A stretch of 41,471 bases of DNA. Source: Desulfobacterales bacterium. Lineage in GTDB: Bacteria; Desulfobacterota; Desulfobacteria; Desulfobacterales; JARGFK01. A program made the position numbers and the translations under genes. The DNA is taken from assembly GCA_029211065.1 (NCBI GenBank), contig JARGFK010000034.1, positions 1 through 41,471 on the forward strand, written 5' to 3'. Shown in pieces: positions 41,414 to 41,471 of this stretch (within the stretch, counting starts at the first letter, position 1; each line of letters opens with the position of its first letter). The notes under the pieces are model-generated. The model worked only from the letters and a program-made list of their open reading frames with translations, was not told the DNA's origin and ran no database searches.

Positions 41414-41471
41414 CTCAACCGCCCACTATATGTAGAGGGTTGCCTCCAATAATCATTTGGCGCGACACAGG

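Overview
The window looks like a chromosomal segment of a Desulfobacterota (deltaproteobacterial) anaerobe, probably a Desulfobacterales-type sulfate reducer. This rests on gene content: two Liv-type ABC transporter operons each carrying an acyl-CoA synthetase, a DsrE-family small-protein cluster, RecD2 without visible RecBC, an ApbE/RimO/polyprenyl synthetase operon, TRAP transporter remains and many dispersed intergenic inverted repeats. It is an inference; no rRNA or tRNA gene was recognised.

Layout. 0.3-5.0 kb, minus strand: apbE, rimO and a polyprenyl diphosphate synthase with 4-base overlaps, then a secreted FlgT-like protein. 5.2-8.2 kb: a terpene-cyclase-fold 'prenyltransferase' and a left-handed beta-helix acyltransferase, convergent with an MFS transporter. 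8.3-15.4 kb: hsp20, lon, rlpA, gmhB and recD2. 15.7-29.3 kb: two successive uptake and activation modules. Module 1 is livK-H-M-G-F plus an AMP-forming ligase. Module 2 is livM-H-K-G-F plus a long-chain type ligase, preceded by a near-consensus promoter. They probably import carboxylic acids or amino acids and activate the acids with CoA. 29.4-33.2 kb, minus strand: an orphan CbiO-type ATPase, an amidohydrolase and cinA. 33.3-38.6 kb: a tryptophan operon with a classical attenuator (leader peptide with four consecutive Trp codons, terminator hairpin, and an unusual second terminator-like hairpin), then trpE-G-D-C and, after a 435-base repeat-filled gap, trpF; trpB and trpA are not here. 38.6-39.9 kb, minus strand: a frameshifted TRAP large permease gene without its partners. 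40.5-41.4 kb: three small DsrE-like genes, one only 57 codons long and the last apparently truncated.

The most unusual layer is the intergenic DNA. At least five families of short inverted-repeat elements occur here: an AT-rich element (two copies, each interrupted by a different second element), GTCATTCCC elements (two copies), TTCGGCC palindromes (two copies), GTGAC- and GTCCGTTGT-type arms inside both liv operons, and GATCAGGGGTC-type arms that form a perfect 27-base inverted repeat over the stop codons of two convergent genes. A separate element of about 278 bases with arms of about 100 bases ends in the stop codon of the amidohydrolase gene. I found no CRISPR array and no intact transposase. 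The best candidates for something under-described are the tandem-hairpin trp leader, the nested repeat families, the 278-base element and the DsrE-like triad.
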